NCBI GenBank assembly: GCA_028622995.1
Contig: JAJQJQ010000007.1
Coordinates: forward strand, 3,534,001-3,598,000
Direction: 5' to 3'
Length of the DNA: 64,000 nucleotides
From: Panagrolaimus kolymaensis
Taxonomy: Eukaryota > Nematoda > Chromadorea > Rhabditida > Panagrolaimidae
Shown: piece after piece, positions 1 to 11,918 of the stretch
Layout of the letters: each line of letters starts with the position of its first letter
Numbering within the stretch: position 1 is the stretch's first letter
Position numbers and translations under genes: made by a program
Notes under the pieces: model-generated
What the model saw: the letters and a program-made list of their open reading frames with translations, nothing else
Databases searched by the model: none
What the model was told of the DNA's origin: nothing

Positions 1-976
1 TTCAAAATTAGCAAAATCCATTACAGGGATTAATGAAGGTGACTAAAATATATTCTTATATTATCTATATCATAAATATAAAAGACATACAGTAGTTGTA
101 TTAGTTGTACCAATTTGAACCAAATTAGGAATTCGATTAACTCGGCTTGTTACAATTGCGGTACACCAAACATACAATTCAAAGCTGAAGTTTTTACTTG
201 TGAACAAAGTTTTCTTGATGGCATCCGAAGAAGCTTTGGGTAAAAGTCGAGCACTTTCTTTTGCATGGGTCATCAAAAAGAAATAAACATAATGCCTGGC
301 GATGCAACGGAAAAATTGCATGGCAAGCGTAAATGCATTTGAAGGTTTAAGAGTCTAAAGCAAAGGGAATAATTTACAATTTCGGATTAAATTTATGAAC
401 TCACTTGAAGTTCTTCAGTAGTCATCATTAAAGGTGATACAATTTCACCGGGAAGAATGTCAAGATATGGTTTGAATTGGCTTTGAATGTCAAGCATTTC
501 ATGAGCTAACAATAAAACAATTGGACAATTTTCAACAGATTGAACAAGTTGATCAATGAGAAAAAGTTCACGAAGACCTTTATTAATCTTGCTTGAATCT
601 GTTGTAAGAATAGCTGAACGTGGCACTTCTACGGCAAAACCCTTTTCTGGAATATCTTCTTTTGCGATAAGGGCAAATCCTTTATCAGATGGCTTAATTT
701 CTGCATTATTAAATTTTATGTTATTTTTCTGGGCCCATTCAATAAATGCTGGCAATTTTGAGGATCTATCTAAAATATGCTTTACAATAATGGATAGTTC
801 AAATTATTAAACAAACCTTTGTTTGGAATAAATTTATCTTGTTCGGCTGAAACTTTAGCTAAGATTTCTTTAATCTTAATATGATCCGCAAGCAATTCTT
901 TAGGATTGTCCGATGGAACAACGGTTAAAACTTTTTGAAATAATTGTGAGACTTCATGAATCGTTTCATCTTTCAT
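1..976 (-). CDS. SETD3-like SET-domain protein methyltransferase, 3' end beyond window
   Basis: Exons on the minus strand: 976-817, 769-405, 354-91 and 42-1, joined by introns of 47-52 nt with GT..AG ends and matching phase. The protein starts MKDETIHEV. The order of motifs follows animal SETD3: an N-terminal helix, the start of the SET domain (PAFIEWAQKN, then GFALIAKEDI), the insert with HEMLDIQSQFKPYLDILPGE, the segment YVWCTAIVTSRVNRIPN, and LIPVMDFANFE, which corresponds to the LIPLWDMCNH motif. SETD3 enzymes methylate a histidine of actin; that substrate is family knowledge, not visible here. The rest of SET and the Rubisco-type substrate-binding domain lie outside the window. The gene is divergent from SELENOF with 322 bp between start codons. 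Family assignment is fairly sure; the exact paralogue is not. Confidence 0.85.
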
Positions 977-1298
977 GATGATAATTCAAAAAAGAAAAAA
1001 TGGCAAAAGGTAAATTTTTTGTAGCAAAAGAAAAATGATTGCAAATGTCGATTAGATAGAATTACAACGACAACGATGATTGTTGCTGCTGCAAAAAAGG
1101 TTTAAAAAATTTTTCTTTTGATTATTATATTATAAAGAGTTCGTGTTGAGAATTTATTATTTGGACGTTGTCTTGCTGCATTTAAAAAAAAAGGTGAATG
1201 AATAGATTTGTTTCCAAGGTTCCCATCTTTTGCCACGTTATATAATTAACTTATATTTATTCTATCATCTTTAATTTTTACGGGTTATTGAAAACTTC
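977..1298. other. divergent intergenic region
   Basis: This 322-bp AT-rich stretch separates the start codons of the SETD3-like gene and SELENOF and presumably holds both promoters. I see no ORF, repeat or clear motif. Confidence 0.5.
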
Positions 1299-2046
1299 AT
1301 GAAGTTGTTAGTGGTGTTTACAGCATTTTTCGCTGCAGCTTTGGCTGAATTAGAACTTAGCCACGAAGAATGTAAAGAAATTGGATTTAACCCTGAAACA
1401 TTAAAATGTTCAGCTTGTGAAAAGTTATCACAATTTCAACTTGAAGAAATATTAACAGATTGTCAGAGATGCTGTTCAAAAGATATTACAGAAACACATG
1501 AGGTAAACTTTTTTCTTTCACATCTTCATTTTTTAATTTGTATTATTTAGCGTTTCCCACTGGCTGTATTTGAAGTCTGCGAATGCAACCTTGGAAGATT
1601 TCCACAAGTTAATGGTGAGAGAATTTTATTTTATCCCCCGTCATATTTTTATTGATGTAATCCAACCAAATTTCTCGTAGTAGATTTTTTTCTAAAAAAG
1701 ATGAGACAGCTAAACAGGTTTTTGATTACTAGGATATATCAATGCCGATATTTTTATATTGAAGTTAACAATACTATAATGACGAGACATATCTTTCTTT
1801 ATAGCGTTTGTAAAAAGTGAAATGAAAGATCAATGGAGTAATAAAGTTAAAGTCCGACATGTTCGTGGAACCCTTCCAACCATTGTACTCAAAAGTGCTG
1901 ATGGTCGAGTGCAAAGAAGTTTAAATGTATGCGAAGTTTTTTTATCCACCGAATCACATCATAAAAATATATATTCTTTTTAGATTGAAAAATGGGACAC
2001 TGATACTATAACTGATTTTCTCAATGACTGGTTAGAGAATGAATAG
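1299..2046 (+). CDS. selenof: SELENOF (15-kDa selenoprotein family), cysteine form
   Basis: Four exons, 1299-1502, 1551-1614, 1805-1926 and 1984-2046, give a 150-residue protein. It has a signal peptide (MKLLVVFTAFFAAALA) and a cysteine-rich UGGT-binding region (CSACEKL, CQRCCS). A thioredoxin-like fold follows, beginning at EVCECNLGRFPQV. Vertebrate SELENOF has Cys-Gly-Sec-Lys here; this protein has Cys-Glu-Cys-Asn, so selenocysteine is replaced by cysteine and no in-frame TGA is used. Family role: an ER-lumen oxidoreductase that works with UDP-glucose:glycoprotein glucosyltransferase in folding quality control. The end (KWDTDTITDFLNDWLENE) matches the family C-terminus. Length is normal. 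Intron 2 is 190 nt, longer than its neighbours. The assignment is firm. Confidence 0.93.
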
Positions 2047-2442
2047 AACGGATCTTTTTCAAATAAAAAAACGTTGTTGCTGCTGTCGCGCGACAATGAA
2101 AAATATTTTTGTTTCCAAGATCGCATCTTCTTCATTTTCCGGATTTTCATTTTTGTTTTAAAAAAAATCTTTTTGATATTTGACTCATGAATTTTTTTTT
2201 TCTTCAAATGATGAGTTTCAATTCATATAATTTTTTGCAATCAGTTTTTTAATTTATTTATAAAAAAATAAATTATTTAAAAAAAAGGCAATGAGAAGAA
2301 AAAACACAGAAAGAAAAAACGAGACATCGAAAACAACCAATGATGACCCGAATTGATTGAAATCCTTTAAAATTTTGAAGGTCAAAAAATGAAATTAATA
2401 AAAGAGAAATGATATAATTTTGCATTGAAACTAAAAATACAA
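2047..2442. other. intergenic, AT-rich
   Basis: This 396-bp stretch between SELENOF and the GT31 gene has poly(A) and poly(T) runs. I see nothing else in it. Confidence 0.5.
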
Positions 2443-3867
2443 ATGAGATGTCCATGGTATTCAAAAGGTATTCTAATTGGTGGGGCTTTTTTCTATAGCT
2501 TTTATAATTTGTTACTTACTTTTATTCATCAACCTCAAGAAGTTATTGAATGTCCACCATTGAATCCTAAAAAGCTGTTACAAACTTATCAGGTATTAAT
2601 CACATATTTTGCAACAAAGATTCTAGGATGCATTTTAGACTCATTCTCAACTTCAGAAGCCTTTAAATCAATTAAGCTCAGAACCTCTTAATTGGCGCAA
2701 TATTCGAGTTTTATCTGAACCATTGCAAAACATTTGTGAACCAAAAATTCTATTTGTAATTCATTCAAGTCCGGAAAATGTTGAAGAGCGTTTTTATTTA
2801 AGAAATGAAATATTTGCACCATTAATTAAAAAAGGAGTTTGTTTTTTTATTATTCTTAGATATGTTTTATGATGCAAAAAATCGGAACGCTTTCAATCAT
2901 TCAGGTTTCAATTAATGCAATTTTTATTGTTGGATATACGCCAAATAAAAAATTACATACGGAAGTTGCAAATGAAGCCTTTCAATTTGAGGATGTTTTG
3001 TTATTGGATATCGAAGAAAACTATCATAACATTACTCATAAAGTAAGGGATTATTTTTCAAGACAAAGAATAAAAAAATTTCAGGTGAGAGCATGGGTCA
3101 GGTATATTTATGAAAAATGTGATGAATCATACAAAAAGCCTCATTTTATTGTAAAACTTGATGATGATGTGTCCATTGATTTAACAGGATTTTTAAAAGT
3201 TATTGAACTTTTTAAACCATTTAAAAATGTAGTGCTTGGTCGAGTTTATATCGATGGGCAAGTTGTAAGAAATCCATTATCAAAGTGGTCAGTAAGAAAA
3301 TTTGAAAAATATTTGACCTTCACTTCGGAAACTTGATAATTTTAGGTATTTATCAGAATATGAATATTCCGGACAATCTTTAGGATTATATTGTCAAGGA
3401 ATGGCATATGCGTTTAGTTATAATCTTCTTCCAAAAATGTATGAAAATCTACAAAAAGTTCAATTTTTATGGGTACTTTTAAAAATGATTCATAAAAATA
3501 TTTTTTATTGCCCATTTTCACTTTTTGCAGATGGATGATTGGTACGCAACAAAAGCACTTCTAAACAATACACAAGCAATATATTTTGATCTTCAAAATC
3601 ATTATATTTCCACTGATAGTTTACAAGATTTTCATAAACTTGTTGGAGGAAAATTTAAAAAGCGTCGATTATTGTTTGGACATTTTCGGCCTAAATCACG
3701 GTTGGTTTGATAATTATTTTTATTATTGTTTATATTTTGCTGATCCATTTCGCAATTTTTTTTATTTTAATCTATATTCACTTTCCTGTTTTTTTTTTTT
3801 CAGCTTTCCCTTAGAAAAACGAAAGTCAGCATGGAATCGTCTTCGCCTCCTGCATTCTTGTATCTGA
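2443..3867 (+). CDS. GT31 beta-1,3-galactosyltransferase-like type II membrane protein
   Basis: Seven exons: 2443-2592, 2639-2836, 2905-3042, 3085-3287, 3346-3472, 3531-3700 and 3804-3867, giving about 349 residues. A single membrane anchor lies at residues 9-30 (ILIGGAFFYSFYNLLL), as in a Golgi type II enzyme. Family motifs run in order: FVIHSSPENVEERFYLRNEIF, the INAIFIVGYT strand, NITHKVRAWVRYIYEKC, the metal-binding DxD motif KLDDDVSID, then SKWYLSEYEY, YCQGMAYAFS and MDDWYATKAL near the C-terminus. The start ATG is the first in frame. The donor after the codon for Lys of SKW is GTCAGT, an unusual but GT-starting site that alone restores the SKWY motif. The final exon (EKRKSAWNRLRLLHSCI) is a family-like C-terminus. 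The acceptor substrate cannot be told from sequence. The alternative is another nematode GT31 subgroup. Confidence 0.85.
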
Positions 3868-3911
3868 TAATATTTTTTTATTTCCTCGATCATCAAACAT
3901 TGTTTATAACA

Positions 3912-3917
3912 AATAAA
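3912..3917 (+). terminator. polyadenylation signal AATAAA of the GT31 gene
   Basis: AATAAA lies 45 nt after the stop codon of the GT31 gene, a normal distance for a nematode 3' UTR. Confidence 0.5.
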
Positions 3918-4319
3918 CTCTCTTCTTCATTTTGCTTTTCCACTTTTTTGAAGGTTAAAAAAAAGCCGGTCCAAGAATGGATGAAAAAAAAGTTGTTATA
4001 AAAAATAGCATACTACTGATAGCAACAACAGAAGTAGCCGCTGCCGAAAGAATGAGCCAGTTGCTTGCCCATGTCCGCTATCTATCCTTATATGCGCCCC
4101 CGCTCGCGCACCAATGCATCCTCATATATTAGCAGAAGCAGCTATAATACATACACACAAGAAAATATCGCCAATCAAGTTTTTTGCATTGCGTAAGCAA
4201 TATCCCCTAAAGGCATCAAAAGCCTGCGCCGCCCATGAATTTTTACGAATCCCTTTATAAGCTTTTTGAGTATTGAGAGAATAGCATCAGATTTATTTTT
4301 CATCTGCTCTCAGATCAAA
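3918..4319. other. intergenic, promoter side of the GRL gene
   Basis: This 402-bp stretch precedes the GRL gene. Around 4085-4120 it is more GC-rich (cgcccccgctcgcgc), and a TATAA-like box lies at 4255-4260 (tataag), about 60 nt before the ATG. No gene is seen. Confidence 0.4.
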
Positions 4320-5684
4320 ATGATCCGTGTTACTTCTCTATTAGTTGTTTGCTTCGCCGTTGGCTCACAAGGTTTTGGATTTGGTGCTCTCGGTGGCGGC
4401 GGCGGAGGTGGAGGTTGTGGATGTGCACAACAAGCTCCAGTTTGCGCGTAAGTTTTTTTTTATATTTCTTAAATAACTTCATTGATTTTTTTTCACGATA
4501 TTTTTATTTAAATTCACTATTTAACTTTTTTTAGTCCAGCATGTCCTCCTCCCCCACCACCATGCCCTCCACCAATTCCATCATGCGGTGGTGGATGCGG
4601 TGGCGGCCCAATTGGAGGTGGATGCGGCGGTGGAGCTCCCATCGGAGGCGGATGTGGTGGCGGCGGTGGTGGATACCAAGTATCTGGGGGCCAAGGTGGT
4701 TATGCAGTTGCTCCTCAATCTAACTTCGGCGGTGGATTCTCTCAAGGCGGCGGTGGCGGTGGATATGCCACTGCTCCTGCTGCTTCTGGTTTCGGCGGTG
4801 GACAATCATACGGTGGTGGACAATCTTTCGGTGGTGGACAATCATTCGGTGGAGCTGGTGGTTCATATGGTAAGCAATCTATCAATAATTAATAATTAAA
4901 ACGATTTTTTATTTTAGCTGCTCCTGCTGCTGGGCCTATCTCTGCACCCATTGCTTCTGCTCCTCAATTCCAAGCTCCTCCTCCACCTCCCCCACCACCT
5001 CAACAAAACTTCCAAGCTCCTCCTCCACCACCTGCTCCTCAACAATCATTCCAAGAACAACAACCTGCTCCTCAACCTCAAGGACAATCATATCAAGAAC
5101 AAGGGGGTCAGCAACAACAACAACAATCATCATTCCAAGAACAACAACCCGCTCCACAACCTCAAGAGCAACAACCTGCTCCTCAACCTCAAGAGCAACA
5201 ACCTGCTCCTCAACCACAACAATCATATGGTGAACAAGCTCCACCTCCACCACCACCAGCCCCAGCTGCACCCGCCCAAAGCTATGGTGAACAACAACCT
5301 CAAGCACCTCAAGCCCCTCAAGAATCCGCAGGATCAAGTGATTATGGAGATGAACAATCTTCAGTTCCAGCACCACAACCCGCTCAAACTGGAGGTTCAT
5401 CATCAGGTGGATACAAACGCAAACATCGTGCTGCAGTTCATGCTGCCAAAACCGTTGCAGCTGACCCAAAATGCAATAATGAACAACTTAGAGGTATCCT
5501 TGAAAAGAATATTGCTGAATCCACAGCTCATTCTAAACGCGCTATCGCTCGTGCAGCTAAACAAGAATTCAATGCTAACTTTGATGTTGTATGCTCTACT
5601 GGAGATTTCTCTTATTTGGCTAATACTCGACTTTATTGTGAAGTTAAAGTTGAAAATATTACTTGCTTTGCCTTTGAACATTAA
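4320..5684 (+). CDS. ground-like (GRL) domain secreted protein, Gly- and Pro/Gln-rich
   Basis: Three exons, 4320-4447, 4535-4869 and 4918-5684, give 409 residues. The signal peptide (MIRVTSLLVVCFAVGSQG) is followed by a glycine- and cysteine-rich segment (GGGCGGG units), then a long Pro/Gln-rich segment built of near repeats such as EQQPAPQPQ. The last 85 residues are the ground-like domain: KCNNEQLRGILEKN, the basic helix KRAIARAAKQEF, DVVCSTGDFSYLANT, and the closing YCEVKVENITCFAF. GRL proteins are nematode-specific hedgehog-related secreted proteins linked to cuticle and glial or epidermal matrix; that role is family knowledge. The repeat-rich middle leaves other frames open on both strands, but only this frame carries the signal peptide and GRL domain. 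A decayed partial copy lies at 16705-16955. Confidence 0.92.
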
Positions 5685-6346
5685 GTACCTCATAATCCTG
5701 TGGAATATTATCTATCGTCGTTTGTGTCTGTAAATATAATTGTGAAAAAAAAAATATTGTGCGTGCTCTGTTTATTGTTTTAATGATTTTCTTTTGATAC
5801 TTTTTTTTCAAAGTTTGAAAAAAAAATAAAATTTAAAAAAAAACACCCATGATTTAAATTCTTCGTTTTCCACCGCTTGACAAAACGGAAATGAAAATAA
5901 GAAAGGTGATTCAAATTCAATGTGTTTTGAGTCAGCAATGAAGAAAAAAATTGAAAGCAAGCAAAATCGGCACACAAAAAAACATGCTCTAGTTGTTGTT
6001 CTTTATTTTTTATAAAAAGCATCGCCGCTGCAGCTAGTAGTATATCGAGCACGAGGAATGAAAGAAAAGCAAGTTTACCTTTTGAGGTTGGGTCTTTTCG
6101 AAGAGAAAGAACAAAGTCAACAAAAAGCTTTTTAACCCACTTCGAATGAAGCAGCGCAATCGACCGCGTCGTCGCCCCTCTTAAAATCCTTATTTCTATT
6201 TTTTTGCGACGGTTACTATTTTTTTTATTTATCCTTTTTCTTTGTTTTCCAATCCAAACTTTTAAACTCGAGTTTTGAAGAGAACAAAATATTTTTACAG
6301 GAGGAGAAACAATAAAAGGTTCTTGTAGTATTGGAATTTCACACTT
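5685..6346. other. intergenic
   Basis: This 662-bp stretch between the GRL and Ly6-like genes holds poly(A)/poly(T) runs. I found no gene, hairpin or repeat in it. Confidence 0.5.
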
Positions 6347-6997
6347 ATGTTGTCTTCGTCGACCCCAGCTTTATCTTCATCAACGACTATTTTTAATTTA
6401 GTTGTTTTACTTTTTTCCAGTGTAAATATCGTCGAATCTAGTAAGTTTTAACTTTTTTTTTCGAAATCGATCCCAAAGTGAAATTTATTTTTTTTGTAGT
6501 TAAATGTTATAGTTGCGCTTCTGAAAACCTTCAAAATGTAAGTTTGAAATTTGACCTTTTATGCATGAAAATTTTTCCTTTAAATTTTGTAGGATTTCAT
6601 GACGCGTCGACGTCGCCCACCAGGAAATATTATAGCTTTACCAAAATTATTTGATAATAATTGTGATTTGGACACATGGATTCTTCGAACTAAAGCTGAA
6701 GTGGATTGCCCTGGAACTTGCTATAAATGGCAACAAACATTAAATAATAGTGGAGTTTATTCTTATATGACCGTTCGAGCTTGTTATGAGCATATGTTCG
6801 GTGCATCACTTCCGTCTGAACATGATACAACATGTACAGAAAATACTGAGCAATTGCAATGTTTAGCTGAATCTTCATTAATAACTAATCAATGTTATTG
6901 CAGAAATGCGGATCATTGTAATTTCTCCTCAACCATTTCGAAACCCTCCATGGCCATTTTAGTTTCATCTTTTTTGATGATTATAATGTTTCATTAA
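6347..6997 (+). CDS. Ly6/uPAR-like GPI-anchored secreted protein
   Basis: Three exons, 6347-6440, 6500-6537 and 6593-6997, give 178 residues. A hydrophobic N-terminal signal (NLVVLLFSSVNIVES) leads directly into IKCYSCAS, the usual opening of a three-finger Ly6 domain. About ten further cysteines follow, including CPGTCYKW, RACYEHMF and LQCLAES, and the domain closes with CYCRNADHCN, the characteristic C-x(4-5)-CN ending. The C-terminus is hydrophobic (MAILVSSFLMIIMFH), as expected for a GPI-attachment signal. Such proteins act at the cell surface, often on receptors or in neurons; the specific role here is unknown. It may belong to the nematode odr-2/hot-like group, but I cannot tell. Confidence 0.7.
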
Positions 6998-7300
6998 TTT
7001 TTCTTATTAAATTTTTGCTATAGTTTGTACATACATAAAAAATATTTATTTTACGAGATTTCATTTGTTTAAAAAAGACACGGGGAAGAAAAAGAAGCAA
7101 CACAAAAGTAAAAACTTGAAGGTTTTTACTACCAAAAAAAGATCTTAATCTTTTTGGAATTAAAAAAGTATCTACAAAAATTTGGCTTCTCCATTTTTTT
7201 GTGGTTTCTCTATTTGAAGATTTTTTGAGAAGGTATATAAATATGATACAAAATACATATAAGCTTTCCTTTTTTACGCTTTTGAAGAAGCTGCCAAGAG
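6998..7300. other. intergenic
   Basis: This 303-bp stretch precedes the guanylate cyclase gene. A TATAAA-like string lies at about 7235. Nothing else is seen. Confidence 0.4.
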
Positions 7301-10300
7301 ATGCGTTTTTTCAAGCTGCTTTCAATTTGTTTTACAATAATTTCTTTGATTTTTAATGGAGCTGCTCAAACTACAGTGGGTTTTAAATATAATATCGACA
7401 AATTTTTAATAATTTAGTTTAGCCTCAACAACAATTAAAAATTGGAGTTTTAATTGCAAAAGATAACCCCGCATTTGATACCACCATTGGTTATTCTCGC
7501 TCAGCTGGTGGTCTTACTGTGGCCCTTCGACGAATTGAAGCTGAACAACTTTTGCCAAATTATAATATTACTTTTACATTTGCTTTTGATCAATGTAATG
7601 AAGCCTATGCCGCTGGTGGAGCCATTAGTCTTATTAAGGAACAAGGTGCTGATGTTATCATTGGACCAGCTTGTTCATCATGTACGTCTAATAATTTTTA
7701 GTCATAGTAAATTTGTGATTTTTTAGCTGCCACAGTTGCTGCTTTAATTGCAGCATTTTATAATTTTCCTATTTTTGCTTGGGGTACTGTATTGAGTTCA
7801 GATTTAATGGATACTGATAGATTTCCAACTCTTGCTAGTACTTCAATAAGCACATACAGGTTTGACATTGCTTAACATTAAGATTTCTATCAGAATTAAT
7901 TTAGTCTGGTTCAAGCCCTTGGAGAAATTTTTAACCTTTATGAATGGAATGAATTTTCTTTTTTTTATGCTGTTCAATTGGATTCTCTGATCCCTCGATG
8001 CATGTATGTTCAATCAGATATGGATGCTTATATTAGCACCAATGATAATATAACCATGGTTTATAAACGTTCCACCGCCAATGACAGCTATGATACTTTG
8101 AGAACAGTTTTAAAGCGGATGAAAACTCGAACAAGAATTTTAGTTACATGTTTTGAAAATGCATCAGATCGAAGAAATTTTATGTTGGCTGCAATTGATG
8201 AAGGTTTAACCACAAATGAATATGTTTTTATTTATCTTCAAGTTAAACAGGATGGATTTGGTAAGAAAGCAAAAATGAATTCTTCGCTTGTTTTTTAAAG
8301 ATTAAACATTAACAAAACAAAAACATGCAATTTGTTTATTTATTTTTTAGGATTTCCATTGCCATTTTGGATTGACACGGTAGAGCCTGTTGATGGAAGG
8401 GATGAAGAAATTAAGCAAGCTTGCGAAAGGTTGCTCATCTTAGATTTACAAGATTTCAACACAACTTTTAATAATTTCTCGGATGAAGTTTTATCCGCAA
8501 TGTACGAATGGCCCATTTTATGTAGAGATGTGGGAGATTGCCCTGATCCTGGAGTTAATGTAAGCTTTTTAATTACTTAGAAAAAAATGGAATAATTTTA
8601 AATTTAGGCATCAAAACAAGCAGCATATTTAGCGGATGCATTTTATATGTATGCCCGTTCAGTCAATAGAACTCTAACCGCAAATTCGAGCAATCCAGAT
8701 ATCATTCATGATGGAAAATTAATTGTGGCAAACAGCCGCGGAACATTCAGAGGATATACTGGTGAAGTTACAATTAGTGTTAATGGCACTCGAGCTCCAA
8801 TCTTTTATCTTTTTGGATTAGATGCAGCTACAAGCAAACAAAAAGTTTATTTGGTTATCGAAAGTGAAAATAACGAAACTTCGGTAAAAACATTACCATG
8901 ATTTTGCCAGAATACAAAATATAATGATTTTAGGATATCATTCTTCAATACACAGATGAAAGTACAACAATTTGGAAAAATCATGGAGGTAAAAGGCCAT
9001 TATCTCGTCCCGTTTGTGGTTTCGCCGGTGCCGAATGTCCTGCACCATTTTTTGAACAAAATCTTGGATATGTTATAGGAGGAATTATCCTTATCATTGC
9101 TTTACTCATTGTTTTCGGTTTAGTCATTTATTATTCTTACAAGTTTGTTTTAGTTTTTATAATAGCCCCTAATTTAAATTTTTGAAGAGTCAAAAAAGAA
9201 CAGAAAGAGCGGCTCGATCAACTTTGGACCATTCCATTTATTCGGTTGATAAAACCCGATGAAAAAACAGAACTCATGAAAAGTGAACGATCTTTACAAT
9301 CTCATATAAGTTCATCAACTTCAAGATTTACGATTAATAGCAAGCGGGAAACAGAACATTTTGTTTTTTATTATTTTGACAAAGAACCTGTTGTTGCAAG
9401 AAAACATAGTTCACGACCAAAGTTACTCGAATCTGATAAAGTTATTTTTCGAGCTGTAAGTTGCGACATTTGGAATTTATAATAAAAGTTTGGTGTTTAA
9501 GATGAAGCAACTTGATCATGATAATCTTTGTCGATTTATTGGCATCTCTTTTGATGGTCCATTGTACATGAGTGCTTGGAAATATTGTGGAAGAGGATGT
9601 TTGCGAGTAAGTCTTCATTTTTCTTTAGCTTTAGTAAACCTTCATTTCAGGATGTTATTGAACATTCAACAGTTCAAATGGATGGTTTTTTCATGATATC
9701 TTTGATTAGAGATATTGTTGAAGGACTTCACTTTCTTCATTCAAATCCATTATTTCAATTCCACGGCGATATTTCTTCGAGAAGTTGCCTCGTTGATGAG
9801 CGGTGGCAAGTTAAAATTAGTCTTTATGGCCTTCAACCTTTCAAACACCTTGAACGTCGAGACCGTGAAGCTTTACTCTGGTGTTCACCAGAAATTATTC
9901 GAAGCGATGGAGAAATTATTGGAACAAAGCAAGGTGATATTTATAGTTTAGCTATCACAACATCAGAAATTATAACTCGCAAAAATGTTTGGGACTTGGG
10001 TGAATCCGAATTGGATGTTGAAGGTAAAAAAATTCAAACAAAATCCAAAACAAAATCATAAATTGCAGAAATAATTTATCGAGTTAAAAAAGGAAGCAAT
10101 CCTCCAATGCGGCCTAAACTTGAAACCGATGCCGCACTTGAAATAAATCCTTCATTGCTTCATTTGGTTCGAGACTGTTGGTCAGAAAGACCAGAAGAAA
10201 GACCTAAAATTGAAGTAGTTCGATCGCTTTTAAAGTCCATGCACAGTGGAAGAGCTGGAAATTTAATGGATCATGTTTTCGGAAGTAAGCCAATTTTTAA

Positions 10301-11110
10301 TTTAACTTTGTAATTAACCCTTTTGCTTTTAGTATTGGAACAATATGCAACAAATCTTGAACAAGAAGTTGAAAGTCGAACACGAGAATTGGCTGAAGAA
10401 AAGAAAAAATCTGATATTTTACTTTATCGAATGTTGCCTCGAACGGTGGCAGATAAACTTAAACTTGGTCAAAGTGTTGAACCTGAATCATTTGATTCTG
10501 CAACAATTTTCTTTTCGGATGTTGTTTCATTTACAACTTTAGCAAGTCGATGCACTCCTTTACAAGTTGTAAATCTTTTGAATGATCTTTATTCAACTTT
10601 CGATACAATCATTGATGAACATAATTGTTATAAAGTTGAAACGATTGGTGATGGATATTTATGTTGTTCGGGTGTACCAATAAGAAATGGTGATCAACAT
10701 GCTGTTAATATCGCAGAAATGAGCTTCGGATTTTTAAGAGCTATTAAAACATTTAGAATTCCACATTTACCTAATGAAAGAGTCAACATCAGAATTGGAC
10801 TCCATACCGGAAGTTGTGTTGCGGGAGTAGTGGGTCTTACTATGCCTCGCTATTGCCTATTTGGTGATACAGTAAATACTGCAAGCAGAATGGAAAGCAA
10901 TGGAAAACGTATGTCTTTAAACCTTTAACGTTTTTTATAATCTTAAATTTAGCTGGAAAAATTCATATATCCGATACAACAAAAAACTATTTAACTAAAG
11001 TCATTGGAAAATATCGTACACAAAGCCGAGGTGAAGTTTTAATTAAAGGAAAGGGTGTCATGGAAACATTCTTTTTGCTTACTGAGGATGACATTGAAGA
11101 TCCAGAATAA
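7301..11110 (+). CDS. receptor-type guanylate cyclase (GCY family)
   Basis: Thirteen exons (7301-7375, 7423-7681, 7727-7859, 7905-8260, 8351-8559, 8608-8883, 8934-9142, 9188-9455, 9502-9606, 9651-10023, 10069-10284, 10333-10908, 10953-11110) give about 1070 residues, the normal family length. Order: signal peptide; extracellular ligand-binding domain with [10 protein letters not shown] and several N-x-S/T sites; membrane span ([21 protein letters not shown]); kinase-homology domain; coiled-coil linker ([19 protein letters not shown]); catalytic domain. The kinase-homology domain lacks catalytic HRD and DFG motifs ([16 protein letters not shown]), so it is a pseudokinase. The cyclase domain keeps both metal aspartates ([15 protein letters not shown]) and the guanine-specifying cysteine in MPRYCLFGD. 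It should convert GTP to cGMP. In C. elegans such proteins serve chemosensory neurons; that is by analogy. Confidence 0.95.
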
Positions 11111-11156
11111 AAAGCATTTTAAATACCAAACTTGAGATTAATGTTTAATATAGTCT

Positions 11157-11162
11157 AATAAA
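11157..11162 (+). terminator. polyadenylation signal AATAAA of the guanylate cyclase gene
   Basis: AATAAA begins 47 nt after the cyclase stop codon. The next gene on this strand starts 200 bp further on. Confidence 0.55.
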
Positions 11163-11362
11163 GAGCTTCAATAATTGATAGGATTCTTTACAATTTTTAA
11201 GGAGCTTTAGTTTTTTTCACATACTTCCTTTTTGGAAGGAATTTTTTTTTTGCATGCATTTTTTTATGTAAATTTGAAATAAATTTTTCGCAACCTCTTT
11301 CACTTTGACATTTTTTGTTTGTTTAAAATCAAAATCATTAGTTTGACAAAAATTTGTGAGTA

Positions 11363-11861
11363 ATGGCAAGTGAAAACAACAAATTATCATCAAAAGAAAA
11401 AGTAATTCCTGAAAATGAAACACATGAAAAAAATCATCGAACAAAAGAATCTCACTCAAAGAAAAATCTTATGAAAGCTCCTAATTCTGTTCGAACATCA
11501 AAAACTGTTCATTTTCCTGATAAAGATGCAACACCTGGATGTCCTGTATGTGGTAAAGAAACTCAAATTCAAATTGAACGTGAAACATCAAGTCTTCAAG
11601 CAATTTCATCAGTTATTTTATGTTTATTATGCTTTCCACTCATTTTTCCATGTGCTATTCCATTTTGCATTGACCGCTGCTATGTAAGTTCACTTTTTAG
11701 TTTATTTTGAATTTGAAATAATAAATCTTTGAAACTTTGATAGTCGTGTTTAGGCTTTACTAATATCTTCTTGTTTTTAGGACAAGAAACTGATATGCTG
11801 TGAATGTGGTGCTATGATTCATCGTAAAAGAGCTGTTGAAATTCATGAAGTTGATGACTGA
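11363..11861 (+). CDS. LITAF-like zinc-ribbon membrane-associated protein
   Basis: Two exons, 11363-11683 and 11781-11861, give 133 residues. After a polar, lysine-rich N-terminus (about 55 residues) comes the LITAF domain: the first zinc half-site CPVCGKE, a hydrophobic stretch (ISSVILCLLCFPLIFPCAIP) that dips into the membrane, then CIDRCYDKKLICCECGAMIH with the second CxxC half-site. Family role: endosomal or lysosomal membrane-associated adaptors (LITAF/SIMPLE, CDIP1). It lies 252 bp downstream of the cyclase stop on the same strand, but the cyclase has its own poly(A) signal, so an operon is only a possibility. AATAAA at 11913 supports the 3' end. Confidence 0.88.
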
Positions 11862-11912
11862 TTTTCCAAAGAATACTTTTCTGTAACGCAAATTTGATGT
11901 TTTTTCAAATTC

Positions 11913-11918
11913 AATAAA
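11913..11918 (+). terminator. polyadenylation signal AATAAA of the LITAF-like gene
   Basis: AATAAA lies about 50 nt after the LITAF-like stop codon, inside ttcaataaactc. Confidence 0.55.

Noticed and set aside
4936..5469. A 177-codon minus-strand frame and a 260-codon second plus frame across the GRL gene
   Set aside because: Both are by-products of the Pro/Gln-rich repeats; the GRL frame alone has signal peptide, conserved domain and splice signals.
7301..11861. An operon of guanylate cyclase and LITAF-like gene
   Set aside because: Spacing is 252 bp and the cyclase has its own AATAAA; without spliced-leader data there is no support.
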